NCBI GenBank assembly: GCA_000697455.1
Contig: JNET01029871.1
Span: forward strand, 1-53,835
Length of the DNA stretch: 53,835 nucleotides
Source of the DNA: Basidiobolus heterosporus B8920
Taxonomy: Eukaryota; Basidiobolomycota; Basidiobolomycetes; Basidiobolales; Basidiobolaceae
Direction of reading: 5' to 3'
Part shown: positions 9,750-20,739 of the stretch, in pieces
Layout of the letters: every line of letters starts with the position of its first letter
How positions within the stretch are numbered: the first letter of the stretch is position 1
Notes under the pieces: generated by a model
Seen by the model: only the letters and a program-made list of their open reading frames with translations
Told to the model about the DNA's origin: nothing
Database searches by the model: none
Translations under genes and position numbers: made by a program

Positions 9750-10043
9750 GCTGGCGTTGGTTTATTTTTTCTATTGTACTTGAGATGGTTCTTTGTTGTA
9801 ATTAACAAACCAAATACGATCGAAAATAATTACTTCCTATTAAAAATATTGACACAAGTGATGGTGTTTCATAATGGTAATTATTCTACATATGTAAGGA
9901 GGGAAATGAAGATTGATTACAGTGTTGTTTCCTAACAGTGCATACAGCCCTACAACTAGAGTGTCTACGAAAGCAATAGGAGAACATCGAGAATGCTGAA
10001 TGATGGATGAAATGATAACGTCTGGAGGAGAAATCGTTCCTTT

Positions 10044-11058
10044 TCACGGCATGACAAACGCGGAAGAGCACGAACTGCATGGTTCTTCATTTTCCTCCCA
10101 CCATTCACACGGCTTCATATCACATCGGTTTAGGAATTTAAGACGCTCTAAAATCAATTCGTCTCTTCCCCGTTCCCAAGCCAACTCGGCCAAGCCCTCT
10201 TTAAGTGGTTCCGTTTGTTGGTAAGGATGATGCAAACAGTATTCACCACATTTTTCTATTCCGTTTCTGTTTTCCCTCCTCGCACATTGACCTCGGTACT
10301 TTCGGCACAAATAACACCGAGGATTGTCAAGATCGTTGGCATGAGTAATGTTGAGTCGCTCCTGTATGCTCCATATTTCCACGTTCCGCGCTTTACTCGA
10401 TTGCATTGTATCTTTACTCAAAGCTTCCAAGACTACTGGAAATACCCCCTGTTCTTTAAATAGACCACGATCAGAGGAAACAATAGTCTCAATGTGAGTT
10501 AAGTAAAGCGTATGGTTAGGCCGATTATCTATACCAGTCTCGAACTCGTATTCAAGCATGGAGCTCTTTTTAAATACGTGATGTAACTTGTAAACTCTTT
10601 CATCTCTCAAAATCCGCATGGTAAGTAGTTCTCTAGGTTGGTCTAAGCTGTGTAAGGAAAATAGCGGGACGGGGTCATGGGGATGTGTATGTTCTGTTAA
10701 GAAAATTAGTGAGTTGTTTAATTGGCACAAAGTGAAGAGGAAAATGACATTTACCTATAAACAACCCAGGAGCGATGCTCTTTATCCAACCTTCACATGT
10801 ATCCGGGGTGACTAGTTGGTAAACGACATCAGGGTTCTCGGTGGTAAGGTTGTTTTCACTTTTGCTGTACGGGAAATGTCTAAACGAGTGATAAGAATCT
10901 CTCGACTCTGACCAACCAAATAATTCCTGTAACACTACGTGTAGTTGAAGTAATGAAAATGAAGCAGGCACCAGTACAGTTCGGATGATTTCTGAACCCC
11001 GAATTTTCTCCACTTGTGTGGCTTGAACGACATAGAAATCTTCCCTAAATACTGCCAT
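10044..11058 (-). CDS. pRiA4b ORF-3-like domain protein with Cys-rich C-terminus, 2 exons, 317 aa
   Basis: Exons are 11058-10755 and 10693-10044, with a 61-nt intron (GTAAAT to AACAG). The N-terminal half matches the pattern of the pRiA4b ORF-3-like domain (PF07929-type): IIRTVLVPASFSLLQLHVVL, then ELFGWSES with a following HSF, and after the junction YKLHHVF...MLEYEFETGIDN followed by HTLYLTHIE. In bacteria this domain occurs on plasmids and next to insertion sequences; its biochemical role is not established. The C-terminal part is rich in Cys and His (CYLCRKYRGQC, CGEYCLHH, CEWWEENEEPCSSC), suggesting a small metal-binding region. The intron and flanking fungal genes show it is a resident nuclear gene, not contamination. 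Function unknown. Confidence 0.8.
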
Positions 11059-12776
11059 TTGTTGGGTTCGGTGTAGGTATATAGGGAGAAGGGGGATGTT
11101 TCAATAGATTGGATGTCAATAGCTGGGTAGAATAAAGGTGATTAAAGATCGCAGGGGATTTCTCACGAATCAATAGATATATCGAAAGTAAAAAGGAGAG
11201 GCGATTGAACGAAGAGAAGTACCGACCCAGTAGACACGTTTTTATAGACAATCTGGAATGAACCTGATGGACGATTATGGTAGGGTATTCAAGCATTCAC
11301 TCACCATTCACTCACCATCCACTGCAACCTCAGAGGTTTGCGAAACAGGAGAAATGATTGTGAAAGTGGTACGTCAACACCAAAAACGGGAGCAGTAAAG
11401 TAAGGGGAAATTGATTCGGAAAGGGGAATTCAAAAGGGGAGTGGTATACGGTGGGAGAAAACGAAGCAAATTCACGGGTGTACACCACATAAGGATATTC
11501 ATCGTACATATATGTCCGATTGAATCCATCTTTCCTGCTCGGCAAATGCACAAATTGGATATATATATTTGGATTCGGTTTTGGTTTTAGAACGAGTTAC
11601 ATTTTGACATACGATAGGTAGAAGATGGACAAATAGAGGTGGGAGACTGGGAGAGATGGAAAAGCAACTTGCCCAAACGAACCTCTTAGAATACCCATTA
11701 ATGTTGTGACTCATGTGCTGCCTCCTCAAGTCGCGGGGTAGGTTGGTTGATTCGGGCCGTGAATACTCTAATCCTTAAACTTGTTTGCTCTGCGAAGTAA
11801 CTCGATGATCGGCCGAACACGATAACCTCACAGCATGATGCCCTCATCCTTGGCAATCTTCTGAGAAAAGGCCAACCTAACCCTACTTTATTGCTCCAGA
11901 GACTTTGCTTATTGGCGGGGCTTCTGGGTGAAATATTGGCCCAAGTTGATCCAGTGAGTTGTCAAACAAATCATCACATGTTCTGCAATGTTGTCATCGC
12001 CTAATTCACTAATGAAGAACTCAAGGAACATATTTGGAGTCCGGTTAGATTCGCAATTTATTCATCATTCATACACCATTGATTCACTACTAATTAGATA
12101 CAAAGAAGATAAAGTACGGAAAACAAGATAGAAACCAGCCTAAACCAGCCACAAAAGCAAGGGTTAGGGTTGGATGTCACACCAAATATAACGATACTAC
12201 GTTACTATCATGATGCTCCGATGCGATATGACTTCCAAATAAAATGGAGCAACCGCTCACCCAATATAAGCATGGCTCAGTGTTTGTACAACATCTGAAC
12301 TACTCTCCCGACAAAACCATAAATACCGGAGTAGACATGAGGAGGATGTTCACTTTGGTCACTTGAAAGCGCCAATACTTTGTCGAGAGTTTAAGTAGTG
12401 TTGGCATACTTTTCCTCGCACTTTGTTACCTATTTCTAGTGATATTACGTACTTGGAACCGTAACATCAAGTGATCTCGAGTATCTTCGATATATCGGGG
12501 AAAAGACTCATATCGAAGGTTGGTACACCCCACGACACGCCCTACAAACTAGATCCGGCCAATTCCAAAACTATCCAACTTAGAATGCACATTTAAGGAT
12601 GACTATGACCAGGACACAGTCTTATAGATAGGAGAAAAAGGTATATGTATATATATATTCAAGTTGACTTGCTGATGTTAAAACACGAAAGATAAAGTGG
12701 CAAGAGAACTAGGAGATGCGATAACATACAAAGCAATATATCTTCTAATATGGTTCTTCTGGTGGCCAAAACTGGT
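11059..12776. other. 1.7 kb without a recognisable gene
   Basis: It holds the upstream region of the pRiA4b-type gene and the 3' flank of the KH gene. Short open frames at 11330-11729 (-) show no family resemblance and no sensible splice continuation. A telobox-like GGGTTAGGGTT lies at 12161-12171. Two copies of ATTCACTCACC lie near 11295-11320. Nothing else stands out. Confidence 0.5.
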
Positions 12777-13957
12777 TCACCAGTTGGATCCTCGCACTTT
12801 CTCTGATTCTAAGCGCGTATAAAGCAAATAGAGGGCCATTTGGTTGCATTCGGGTGGCCCGGTGATCGTAACTAAGCGCTCATTAGAATCATTTTGGGGC
12901 TCACCGATTTTGATGTGTGAGCCTGACATTTGTCGAATCTCGTTAATCTTAGATCCACCCTTGCCAATGATACACCCGACCATGTCATTGGGGATGAAAA
13001 TCTGCTGTGATTGAGTTTCGTGACTAGCTCCGTGTTGATGAACCGGGGCTGGCCTATCATGTCGCATAGGTGGTATCCCTAGAGGTGGGTATGCGGACTG
13101 GGCTCCGTAGAACTGAGGCCCGCCCATATACGCCATTCGCAACTGAGGCTTGTAAGGAATACAATCGGACGACCGATCTATGTGATCTTGTAGGATTTGA
13201 CAAACATGATAGACCGCAATGTGTATGGCATCTGCTACTCCGTTGACGGTTAGAATGCGCTCTGTGGAATGAGGTAGCATCTCTTCTGATGCGTTTAACT
13301 TCGCCCCAGAGGCCTCCTGGATCTCCTTGATCTTCGACCCACTCTTACCGATGATGTAACCCATGCGTTTGTGAGGAATCAATAACCTGATGGTAGCCCC
13401 TTTGACCACCTTGATCGATTCATCCTCAACATCTTCGGTAAGTCGTTGCGCAACCAAGGAGTAGGCCTAATTTGAAACATTTGAGGAGTTATCTCAAACA
13501 AACTTTCAAAACATTGCATACCTTGGAAATCGTGTCAACGAAACCGGTAATCGTTAAGATTCTCTCGTTGACTCCCTGAATCTGCTCAGAGATAGTCACT
13601 TTTGTTCCTGAACGCTCTCTAATTTCTTTGACGCTTTGACCGCCTCTACCAATAATAACTCCAGCTTCTTTGGCGAAAACGAGTGAACGCAGGGATATAT
13701 TTGAAGAAGTAAGAGAGGAAATGGATGTCTCTTCTTCCTGAAGTCTAAAGTAGACATTAAGCTTCAGTTAAATACAAGGTATACATTTCTTCAGTTAACA
13801 CGTATCCGTACTTGTCGTTATCTTCGGACGTTTTCACTACATCCTCGTCGAGAGTGGGCTTCCTCGACTTGGACGCTTTTTTATCCGAATCAAAAGTTTG
13901 TACATCGTCGGCGTGTTGACGCTTACGATCCGACGGGGATTCGTGACCGTTTTCCAT
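12777..13957 (-). CDS. triple KH-domain RNA-binding protein (PCBP/Hek2/Rnc1 type), 3 exons, 352 aa
   Basis: Exons are 13957-13812, 13744-13522 and 13466-12777, with introns of 67 and 55 nt. After a polar N-terminus of about 60 residues come three KH domains with intact GxxG loops: GVIIGRGGQSVKEI (KH1), GYIIGKSGSKIKEI (KH2) and, after a Pro/Gln/His-rich linker, GCIIGKGGSKINEI (KH3). Two adjacent KH domains, a linker and a C-terminal KH is the layout of poly(C)-binding proteins, yeast Hek2 and fission yeast Rnc1, which bind mRNA and control stability and translation. The start used is the first ATG; the frame continues three codons upstream but only with a GTG. A 55-nt intron lies between KH1 and KH2. 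Confidence 0.9.
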
Positions 13958-15206
13958 TCTAAACACTTGAAGGTATTAAAAACCAAAGTTGTACTATATT
14001 GCGAAAGACAGGTTGAATATGGTATTCGGGAAGTTGATATAGCAAAAACTAAACTAAAATATTTCCGTAACTGAACACATGGTAGATAAGTCGTGAGTCA
14101 ACGAACGACAGTGATAAATCTCAAATGGATAGGGATGAATTTCTAACGAACAGGAAGAAATGCTCATAACGTACCGCGAAAAGGCAGAACTTAGGTTGGA
14201 GAGCGGGAGGGTTCTACTGTTTTCACGAAAATCCTTGTCTAATGTTAAGTTTAAACCAACTAAACTGACTAGTGTATTTTTTTTACTTTTTTTCAATCAT
14301 TATTTTTAACTCTCATAGCATAATTAATCCCAACATCTAAACGTTGCTTCAGCATTAGTGACTCATGATTAATCAATGAAGCAATCGATGATAAGGCGGT
14401 TAGTCGAATAATTAATCTCTGACACGTCAAAGATAGTGCTTTTTGGTGAAGCTGAGTTCCATCCACAATCATACCAATAGCCAAGTTACATCACACCAAT
14501 GCCCAGCTATGGTGAAATCAACCAATCAAATCCAAAGCAAAAACCGCGGTATGTCTTGTCCAGAAACGGAACCCATACCACTGCTGATCCCTGAGTTCTG
14601 ATTTCCCAGATTTCAGCTTGAAACGGTACGCATGTGCGAAATTGACGATGATTTCAGACAGATCTAGTGCGAGCGAGTGATGCATTTGTTGTCAAAAACA
14701 TAGATTTCACTCACATTCCCCATATAAACATGAGTGGAAAGTTCTCTTAATATTTCGAGAGCATCTATTTTTACTATCATGAACTGGAAATTTCTAGCTA
14801 TTCGACACGTAATCGGGCCGTTCTTGACTACGGCAATTCAATGGTTTCCCATCATTTGATACTTAATTCCAAGTCCAACTATCCCTAATTAGGTAACAAT
14901 ATCATATGGTTATTTACAGGTATCTATTTATGTCAACTAGTTAACAAAGGAACTACTGCATAGAGAATAGGGGTTTGTTTCGTACGGGAATTTGTTATTC
15001 TAGCGGTGTAGTTAATTTGTAAATCTGGGAAATAATTGATGAATCAATTAGAGGCTCTACAGCTTCCATGTTGACTGCCAAGCCTAATCCTTCTATTAAG
15101 TAACCAATCATATTTGCTCACATACTTGAATGGGCTGCGTTGACAACTATATAACAGGTAGGAATTTCCATACATCACATCATTCAATTATTCTCTTATT
15201 CGTTTA
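13958..15206. other. 1.25 kb intergenic region, no gene seen
   Basis: It is the upstream region shared by the divergent KH gene and the CipC-like gene. Open frames of 63 and 80 codons on the minus strand (14054-14484) have no recognisable content and may be 5' leader of the KH gene. A TATA box lies near the right end. Confidence 0.5.
15148..15154 (+). promoter_or_regulatory. TATA box of the CipC-like gene
   Basis: TATATAA lies 53 nt upstream of the start codon, followed by a pyrimidine-rich leader. A clear TATA box suits a strongly regulated stress-type gene. Confidence 0.55.
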
Positions 15207-15863
15207 ATGTTTGACCTTGGAAAATTATTCGGTTTAGGCGACAGCCAAGATGCCCACAGACAGGTTTATGGTGAAGAGCACCACAAGAGTTCTTTGACCC
15301 ATGAAATCATTGCTGGTGCCGCTGGTTTCGAAGCTATGAAGTCTTACGAAAATCATGTTAGACGTACCGGTGAACAACCTAGCCATCCTATGATGAAGGA
15401 AATGTTGGCCGGATTCGCCGCTGCCGAAGCTGACAAGCTCATCGAGACTAAGGGTCTTGACTATATGGATGCCGAAAAGGTTAGACACCAAGCTAGAGCT
15501 CAAGCCCACAGACTCGCTGAAGAGAAATACCAAGGTGGTACTGGCTATGATCAAATCATGAACGATGGAAACGGTTACGACAACAATTATGGCGGCAACC
15601 GTGACTACAACGACTATGGTAACCAACCTGGATATGATCAAGGTTATGGCCGTCAAGAAGGTTATCGTCAAGAAGGTTACCGTGAAGACGGCTATCGTCA
15701 AGATGGTTACCGTGAAGATGGCTATCGTCAAGATGGTTACCGTGAAGACGGCTATCGTCAAGATGGTTACCGTGAAGACGGCTATCGTCAAGATGGTTAC
15801 CGTGAGGATGGCTATCGCCAAGATGGTTATCGTGGCTATGACAATGAACCCAGAGGATGGTAA
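15207..15863 (+). CDS. CipC-like (DUF3759) protein with C-terminal RxxGY repeat tail, intronless, 218 aa
   Basis: Residues 1 to about 110 match the CipC/DUF3759 family: a Gly/Asp start, then KSSLTHEIIAGAAGFEAMKS, YENHVRRTGEQPSH, KEMLAGFAAAEADKLIETKG and LDYMDAEKVRHQAR. The family was first seen as a concanamycin-induced protein in Aspergillus; its molecular role is unknown. After a Gly/Asn/Tyr-rich linker, residues 149-208 are twelve tandem five-residue units of form R-[QE]-[DE]-G-Y. The tail alternates basic and acidic residues with regular tyrosines, a composition typical of disordered low-complexity segments. Strong repetition creates long but spurious open frames on the opposite strand. 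TATA box upstream, AATAAA downstream. Confidence 0.85.
   Translation: MFDLGKLFGLGDSQDAHRQVYGEEHHKSSLTHEIIAGAAGFEAMKSYENHVRRTGEQPSHPMMKEMLAGFAAAEADKLIETKGLDYMDAEKVRHQARAQAHRLAEEKYQGGTGYDQIMNDGNGYDNNYGGNRDYNDYGNQPGYDQGYGRQEGYRQEGYREDGYRQDGYREDGYRQDGYREDGYRQDGYREDGYRQDGYREDGYRQDGYRGYDNEPRGW
15651..15830 (+). repeat. in-frame minisatellite, 12 units of 15 bp (6 of 30 bp)
   Basis: Units encode RQEGY, REDGY or RQDGY. From about 15681 the pattern is a nearly identical 30-bp double unit (RxDGYRxDGY) repeated, which points to recent expansion. Repeat number is likely to vary between strains. Confidence 0.92.
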
Positions 15864-16440
15864 TCATTGACACGTTGTATACAAATTTCCTCACTGTAGT
15901 AGTAGTTGATTCCATACTATATTGGAACAGTTGTAATGATTTTCAAATTATCCTATTGCATAGCTTATAATAAAACACCATAGAAATTTTCAACCATAAC
16001 TTTTGTGCACATGTAATAATTATATATACAACTGCACCATCTTGATGTACATACACTTTATTATACTCCCTGTTCTAAGTGAGCATGTTTTCTTATCGCT
16101 TTGATACCTGTGCTACGTTTATAAGTGAGCTATAGTCAAAAGATCATTCGTTGACTAGGTTAGGTTTCGAAGTGATTTGACACTCACAATAATCACTTAG
16201 AAAGGGAGTAAATCAAGATGGTTAAACGGTATGTAATATTAATTATTTATTGTACGTTCGACTCAAAAATGGGTACGAACAATCTACAGAATATACAGTT
16301 ATATATACAGTGTTGACATTGGCTCCTTCGCTGATCCACGGCTAGCATCCACTTCGGCCCTGTCCTTCGAGATCTCTGGTGGTTATACGTTTTGTTGACA
16401 AAATCTTGTCTCAAATCATTTATTCGCCATGGATTTCAAA
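15864..16440. other. intergenic region between CipC-like and fluoride channel genes
   Basis: It lies between the 3' end of the CipC-like gene and the 3' end of the convergent fluoride channel gene. An AATAAA poly(A)-type signal is at 15969-15974. AT-rich, no gene seen. Confidence 0.5.
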
Positions 16441-17545
16441 TCAATCTGTTTTGCAAGCAGCCCATGGGTCGCCTTTAGTCCAAAGATAGCTGCCTAGAAT
16501 CAGTACCATCAAAGATTGGGCTAGGAGAAGCGAAGTGAACCCGTAAACAATAGCTTTACGTTTGGGCAAGGTGATCAGTTCGTTGGTAAATGTTGAGATA
16601 GTGGTCAAACATCCACAGAGTCCGTCAGCCATACCAGCCAGAATTTGGCACGAAGTCATATTGGAAGTTTCGTGGGTGATTAGACTTAAAGAAGCCAAAA
16701 TTGCCGTTCCTAACATATTCGCCAAAAATGTTCCAATGGGGAAACCAGGACGTTTAGAATTCAAGGGAGATAGCTGCCAGCGAATAAAGGTTCCTAAAAT
16801 TCGGCATTTAGTATATTTGACCTTGCGTAATACACAGATTAGGGGCTATAGAAATACATGATCTCTATTTACTTACCGATGGGTCCAAAGAGAGCAGCGA
16901 AAGTAACTGCCCGTCGATGCTTTATCGTACTTGGAATGACAATAAAGACAGCAAGAGTAGCAATACCTAGGGCAACTCCAAGATAATCTTTGCTGGATAA
17001 TTCTTTAACGGAGTAAACACGAACTGGCTTGGGTATTTCCAAGTTCTCCGGTTCTTTTCCAAAAATCACTTCAGTTATGTATTTGCCAAAGAGTAAGCTG
17101 GCAACAGACATTCCAAGAGTAACGATTACAATGGACAAAGCAGAAAGAAACTGTGTAAAAAAGTTAGCCAAGTAAGAAAAAGAAAAAACAGAAATTAAAC
17201 AAGTCTTACGTTATCTATACCGTGATCGTATACCCCCTCATAGTTTGCAAATGCTTCAAATAGCTCAAGATTCCAAGAGGAAAATGTGGTAATCGAGCCA
17301 CACAATCCAGTGGTTATCGCGGTATACAGAGGTAAGTAGTAATTGGAAATAGTAGCTCGTCTAGAGATCGCCGCACCCATGAACAAGCATCCTACGACCT
17401 GAGAGTAGACAAGACCAAAAACTGCTTGATTCCTGTACTTGAAGGCAAAGCCTAAACCGACTCGGGTTAAAACGCCTACTGAAGAAAAACAGACCAGTAG
17501 CCCCATAAGGGAAAGTAAATGCTCCTTTGAAGATGGACCTTGCAT
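16441..17545 (-). CDS. FEX1: fluoride export channel FEX (double CrcB-domain), 3 exons, 320 aa
   Basis: Exons are 17545-17210, 17150-16877 and 16793-16441, with introns of 59 and 83 nt. Eukaryotic FEX proteins are two fused CrcB/Fluc domains joined by a linker helix; they let toxic fluoride out across the plasma membrane. Domain 1 has the Phe-box region GSITTFSSWNLELFEAF. Domain 2 has PIGTFLANMLGTAILASL and GCLTTISTFTNEL. The pore Asn (in TFLAN) is kept in domain 2 but the matching place in domain 1 reads YSQVVG, an asymmetry also known from yeast FEX. The start is the ATG at 17545; upstream the same frame has only GTG and then a stop. The end QSLMVLILGSYLWTKGDPW resembles yeast FEX closely. 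Confidence 0.9.
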
Positions 17546-17682
17546 CTGCACTTTGAACGGCGTAGTATGTGGTTAAAACAATTAGAATTGGCAAAAGAGA
17601 ACAATGATTCCCTATATTTACATGCTTTTATACAGTAAAGTGATTTTTTTACAATAAGCCCAGAAAAGAAATACTAGACAAA

Positions 17683-18105
17683 TTAGTATACCGAAAAGAG
17701 GGCTAGACTTCTACAGATGACAGGGGAAATCCAATTTCCAACAGTGTGACTTCTAATCTCCATGCTTTGTTCAATATATAAAATGATAATATGGAAAGCT
17801 ATATAAAATAGGCTTTGGGTAAACTTGGTTTTTGCTGGCTCCTGAACAGGCAGATTGCTCCTATTATCATCCAGTCGTTTATCCTGAAAATTCACATATG
17901 CTCTATCCAGTACAGGGTGTTTATTGGTTTCAGTGTTAAATGGTAACTGTGTCAAGCTGCAATAGAGAAGAATTTTATCGAGCTTAATGTTACAGTTACA
18001 ACATGAACAATCTCCACACACTGTGTTAGTTACGCTTTTGGTTTGAATGGAATCGGTTAGTTGACAAGAATGGCCAATTTTCCATAGAATAATCGGGTAG
18101 ATCAT
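17683..18105 (-). CDS. possible hypothetical protein, 140 aa
   Basis: An ATG-started open frame lies on the same strand upstream of the fluoride channel, with its stop 137 nt before that start. It has a cysteine cluster (CGDCSCCNCN) and one hydrophobic stretch (SLFYIAFHIIILYI). I do not recognise it. In AT-rich sequence a 140-codon frame is somewhat longer than expected by chance, but it shows no codon-usage or splice signal that convinces me. Confidence 0.22.
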   Translation of the reverse strand: MIYPIILWKIGHSCQLTDSIQTKSVTNTVCGDCSCCNCNIKLDKILLYCSLTQLPFNTETNKHPVLDRAYVNFQDKRLDDNRSNLPVQEPAKTKFTQSLFYIAFHIIILYIEQSMEIRSHTVGNWISPVICRSLALFSVY

Positions 18106-19235
18106 ATCGATTACCAGCCAAAACAGTTTTCTCGAATTGTAAAAAAAGCCAATCTTATATACATTCCAGAATTCTATCCTATATTCCAGAACTTCTTTAG
18201 GTATTCAGGATTGCATTTTTGGCAATGATAGTATTAGATGACGTCAAGTGAAGTATAATAGTCATTTGTCTATCTAGGTTAGGGTGGAGGTTAGTAGACA
18301 ATCACAAAAAAATGTATTTACATAAACTTGGCCATTTCCACTTCCACTCAAACTTGCATACTTCGGAAAAATAAACTGGTTACATCTCGGAGATAAGATA
18401 GTCAAACCAAAAGTTCGTCTCGTCTTCATTTCCTGCCAAGTAATTGTTCATCACAAGAAGCACAGAGAAGCCAAGGTTAAAAACTTGTTAGCAGTAAAGC
18501 GATGTTTAAGGTTGCCATTGAAGTTGCACAAGATATCTTAGCAGATGATCAGATATTCCAAAACACCCCTGAATAATCATTTGAGGGAGCAGTTCTTGGG
18601 AGCAATTTGAGATTTTAGATAGTGCGACATGGATAGAGCTATATGAAGAACAATACATCAACACCATCTTCATAGATGATCTATTACTCTGCCTTTTTGG
18701 TGGCTTTAGTCAAGACGACCGTTAAATTCCGAGGCTTACCGAGGCTGCTCTATAAGGTTGGTTAAAACAGTATTGTTGGCTTGTCCTTGAGCGGCGTATA
18801 TTTTTTGTGCACTTTATACTCCCACGACTTTGCCAATGTCCCGCTCATTTTTCCACGAGATAATATGCAACTCCAATTTATCCGTACGTGAATTTTGCTG
18901 ACACATTTTAACGCATTTCTCGGAGAATCAGCGGAGGAGTTGTCAATCATTTCGATACTATAATGATTCTACAAAATATGGTGCACAATAATTGTTGGAG
19001 TAACAGAGATTACCTTGGAAAATTACCATAAACTATGAATGGCGAAATCAAATACTGAGATCTTTGTTCAAGTTGATGCTACTATTACGTGAACATTCAG
19101 TTTTGTATTCAAATTACAAAGCATTCACCTCTTATTGGCCTAATGACCATGTGATAACCGTCGGTCACAGGATTTCTTTTTTCTGATCATTTTACCTGCT
19201 AGCTCACAAACGAGTCTGTATTTCCACTAAGCTTT

Positions 19236-19245
19236 TATATATAAA
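19236..19245 (+). promoter_or_regulatory. TATA box of the carnitine/acylcarnitine carrier gene
   Basis: TATATATAAA lies 106 nt before the start codon. It is the only strong TATA element in the proximal upstream region. Confidence 0.5.
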
Positions 19246-19350
19246 CTGATTGAGCATTGATTAGATGGTCATAAGCTTTGGTGCTTTCCTCCTACTCTCT
19301 TGACTCTTTCAATAAACCCACATAAACTTGGCTTTTAATACAAACAAACA

Positions 19351-20422
19351 ATGAGCACTGAACAAGTAATTCCCAGCCCTGCTTCGTTAGTTGAGAAATC
19401 TATTGAGATTAAGGAGGAGACCAAGGCTACCGGTGGCTCTTCTGGTGTCAAATCATTCCTTTCAGGCGGTTTCGGTGGAATTTGTCTTGTGGCTGCGGGT
19501 CATCCTCTTGATCTTATTAAGGTCCGTCTTCAAACCTCCAATACCTATACTGGAATTGCTGATTGCTTCAAGAAAACCATTGCTCGTGATGGTGTTCGTG
19601 GTCTTTATCGTGGAATGTCAACTCCTCTTATTGGTGTCACTCCTATCTTTGCCACTTGTTTCTGGGGTTACGATATGGGAAAGAAATTGCAAATTTGGGC
19701 ACTAGGTTTAGTAAGTACATTTTTGAACGCAAGAAGCACCGCCAGTTAGCTGACATTTCATATTTCAGGATCCTAACGAGAAATTGAGCATGGGTCAAAT
19801 TCTCTTTGCTGGAGGGTTTTCTGCTATTCCTGCGACACTGTTGATGGCACCCACTGAACGTATCAAATGTCTGCTTCAGATCCAAGGTGATGCTGGCGGT
19901 GTCCAAAAGTATAAGGGTCCTATTGACGCAGCCATCGGTATTTTCAAGGAAGGTGGTATGCGTAGTTTGTTCAGAGGTACTGGTGCTACCTTGATGAGAG
20001 ATGTACCAGGGTCTGTTGCTTACTTTGGTGCTTATGAGTTTGCCAAGGCCGCTTTATCCGGTGATTCAAGCCCCGATACTCTCAGTCCTATGGCTGTTTT
20101 GATCGCTGGTGGTTTAGCTGGTATGGCCAACTGGGCTGTTGCTATTGTAAGTGATATCACAACATATTTAATGTATGAACTTGGAATCTAACCAGAAAAC
20201 CCCCCACACTAGCCTCCTGATGTCTTGAAATCCCGCCTTCAAACTGCTCCTGAGGGTACCTACAAGGGAGTTATGGATGTATTCTCCCACCTCATGCGTA
20301 CCGAGGGGCCTAGTGCACTATTCCGTGGTCTTGGTCCAGCTATGCTTCGTGCTTTCCCTGCCAACGCTGCCTGCTTCTTGGGTGTTGAAGCATCCCTCAA
20401 GTTCATGAATCAAGTCTGGTAA
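19351..20422 (+). CDS. CRC1: mitochondrial carnitine/acylcarnitine carrier, 3 exons, 315 aa
   Basis: Exons are 19351-19710, 19769-20146 and 20213-20422, with introns of 58 and 66 nt. Three mitochondrial-carrier repeats carry the signatures [20 protein letters not shown] and [10 protein letters not shown]. The second one ([10 protein letters not shown]) is the diagnostic form of carnitine/acylcarnitine translocases (SLC25A20, yeast Crc1). Other family residues are [23 protein letters not shown] and the C-terminal [15 protein letters not shown]. The protein exchanges acylcarnitine for carnitine across the inner mitochondrial membrane, feeding acyl groups to mitochondria. The N-terminus has a polar extension of about 35 residues, as in fungal homologues. 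Length is close to the usual 300 to 330 aa. Confidence 0.94.
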
Positions 20423-20739
20423 AATAGTTTACTCATGATCACATTCTTCCACCACCCTTCATTGTACCAAATAATCTTCCGCATCGATTCCCATGATTTT
20501 CTTAAATTGGTTACATAATTCATCATTTTTACTATAAACGCATTTGCAATCTATATTTTCCCCATATAAGGAGTTTGATTGGCCAATTTGAGTAAACTTT
20601 AGCATAAAGCCAATAGCACCCAGTTACGTTTAGAGCTGCTGGAGGAGATAGAATGAGAACTGACTAAGATTTATTTAGTTTGGAAAGCATATGAATATGT
20701 ATAGCGGAATGTGTATGTGTTTAGGTTTATGAAAGATGA
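20423..20739. other. 3' intergenic region between convergent genes
   Basis: 317 bp between the stops of the acylcarnitine carrier and the convergent trehalase gene. AT-rich, no gene seen. Confidence 0.5.

Larger units (their letters stand above)
17546..19350. other. 1.8 kb upstream regions of FEX and the carnitine carrier
   Basis: Apart from the doubtful open frame at 17683-18105 I see no gene. A TATA box for the carrier lies near the right end, and a reverse CCAAT (ATTGG) is at about 19134. Confidence 0.45.

Noticed and set aside
11800-11870. Possible C/D-box snoRNA (ATGATGC ... CTGA)
   Set aside because: C box is not a full match, the box spacing is too short and no terminal stem is seen.
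15234-15915. Long overlapping frames on both strands across the CipC repeat (up to 195 codons)
   Set aside because: They are produced by the 15/30-bp repeat, which is open in several frames. Only the frame with the DUF3759 domain has non-repetitive conserved sequence.
17546-17594. Alternative start of FEX at 17594
   Set aside because: That ATG is in a different frame from the conserved channel; in frame only GTG and then a stop lie upstream, so the ATG at 17545 is used.
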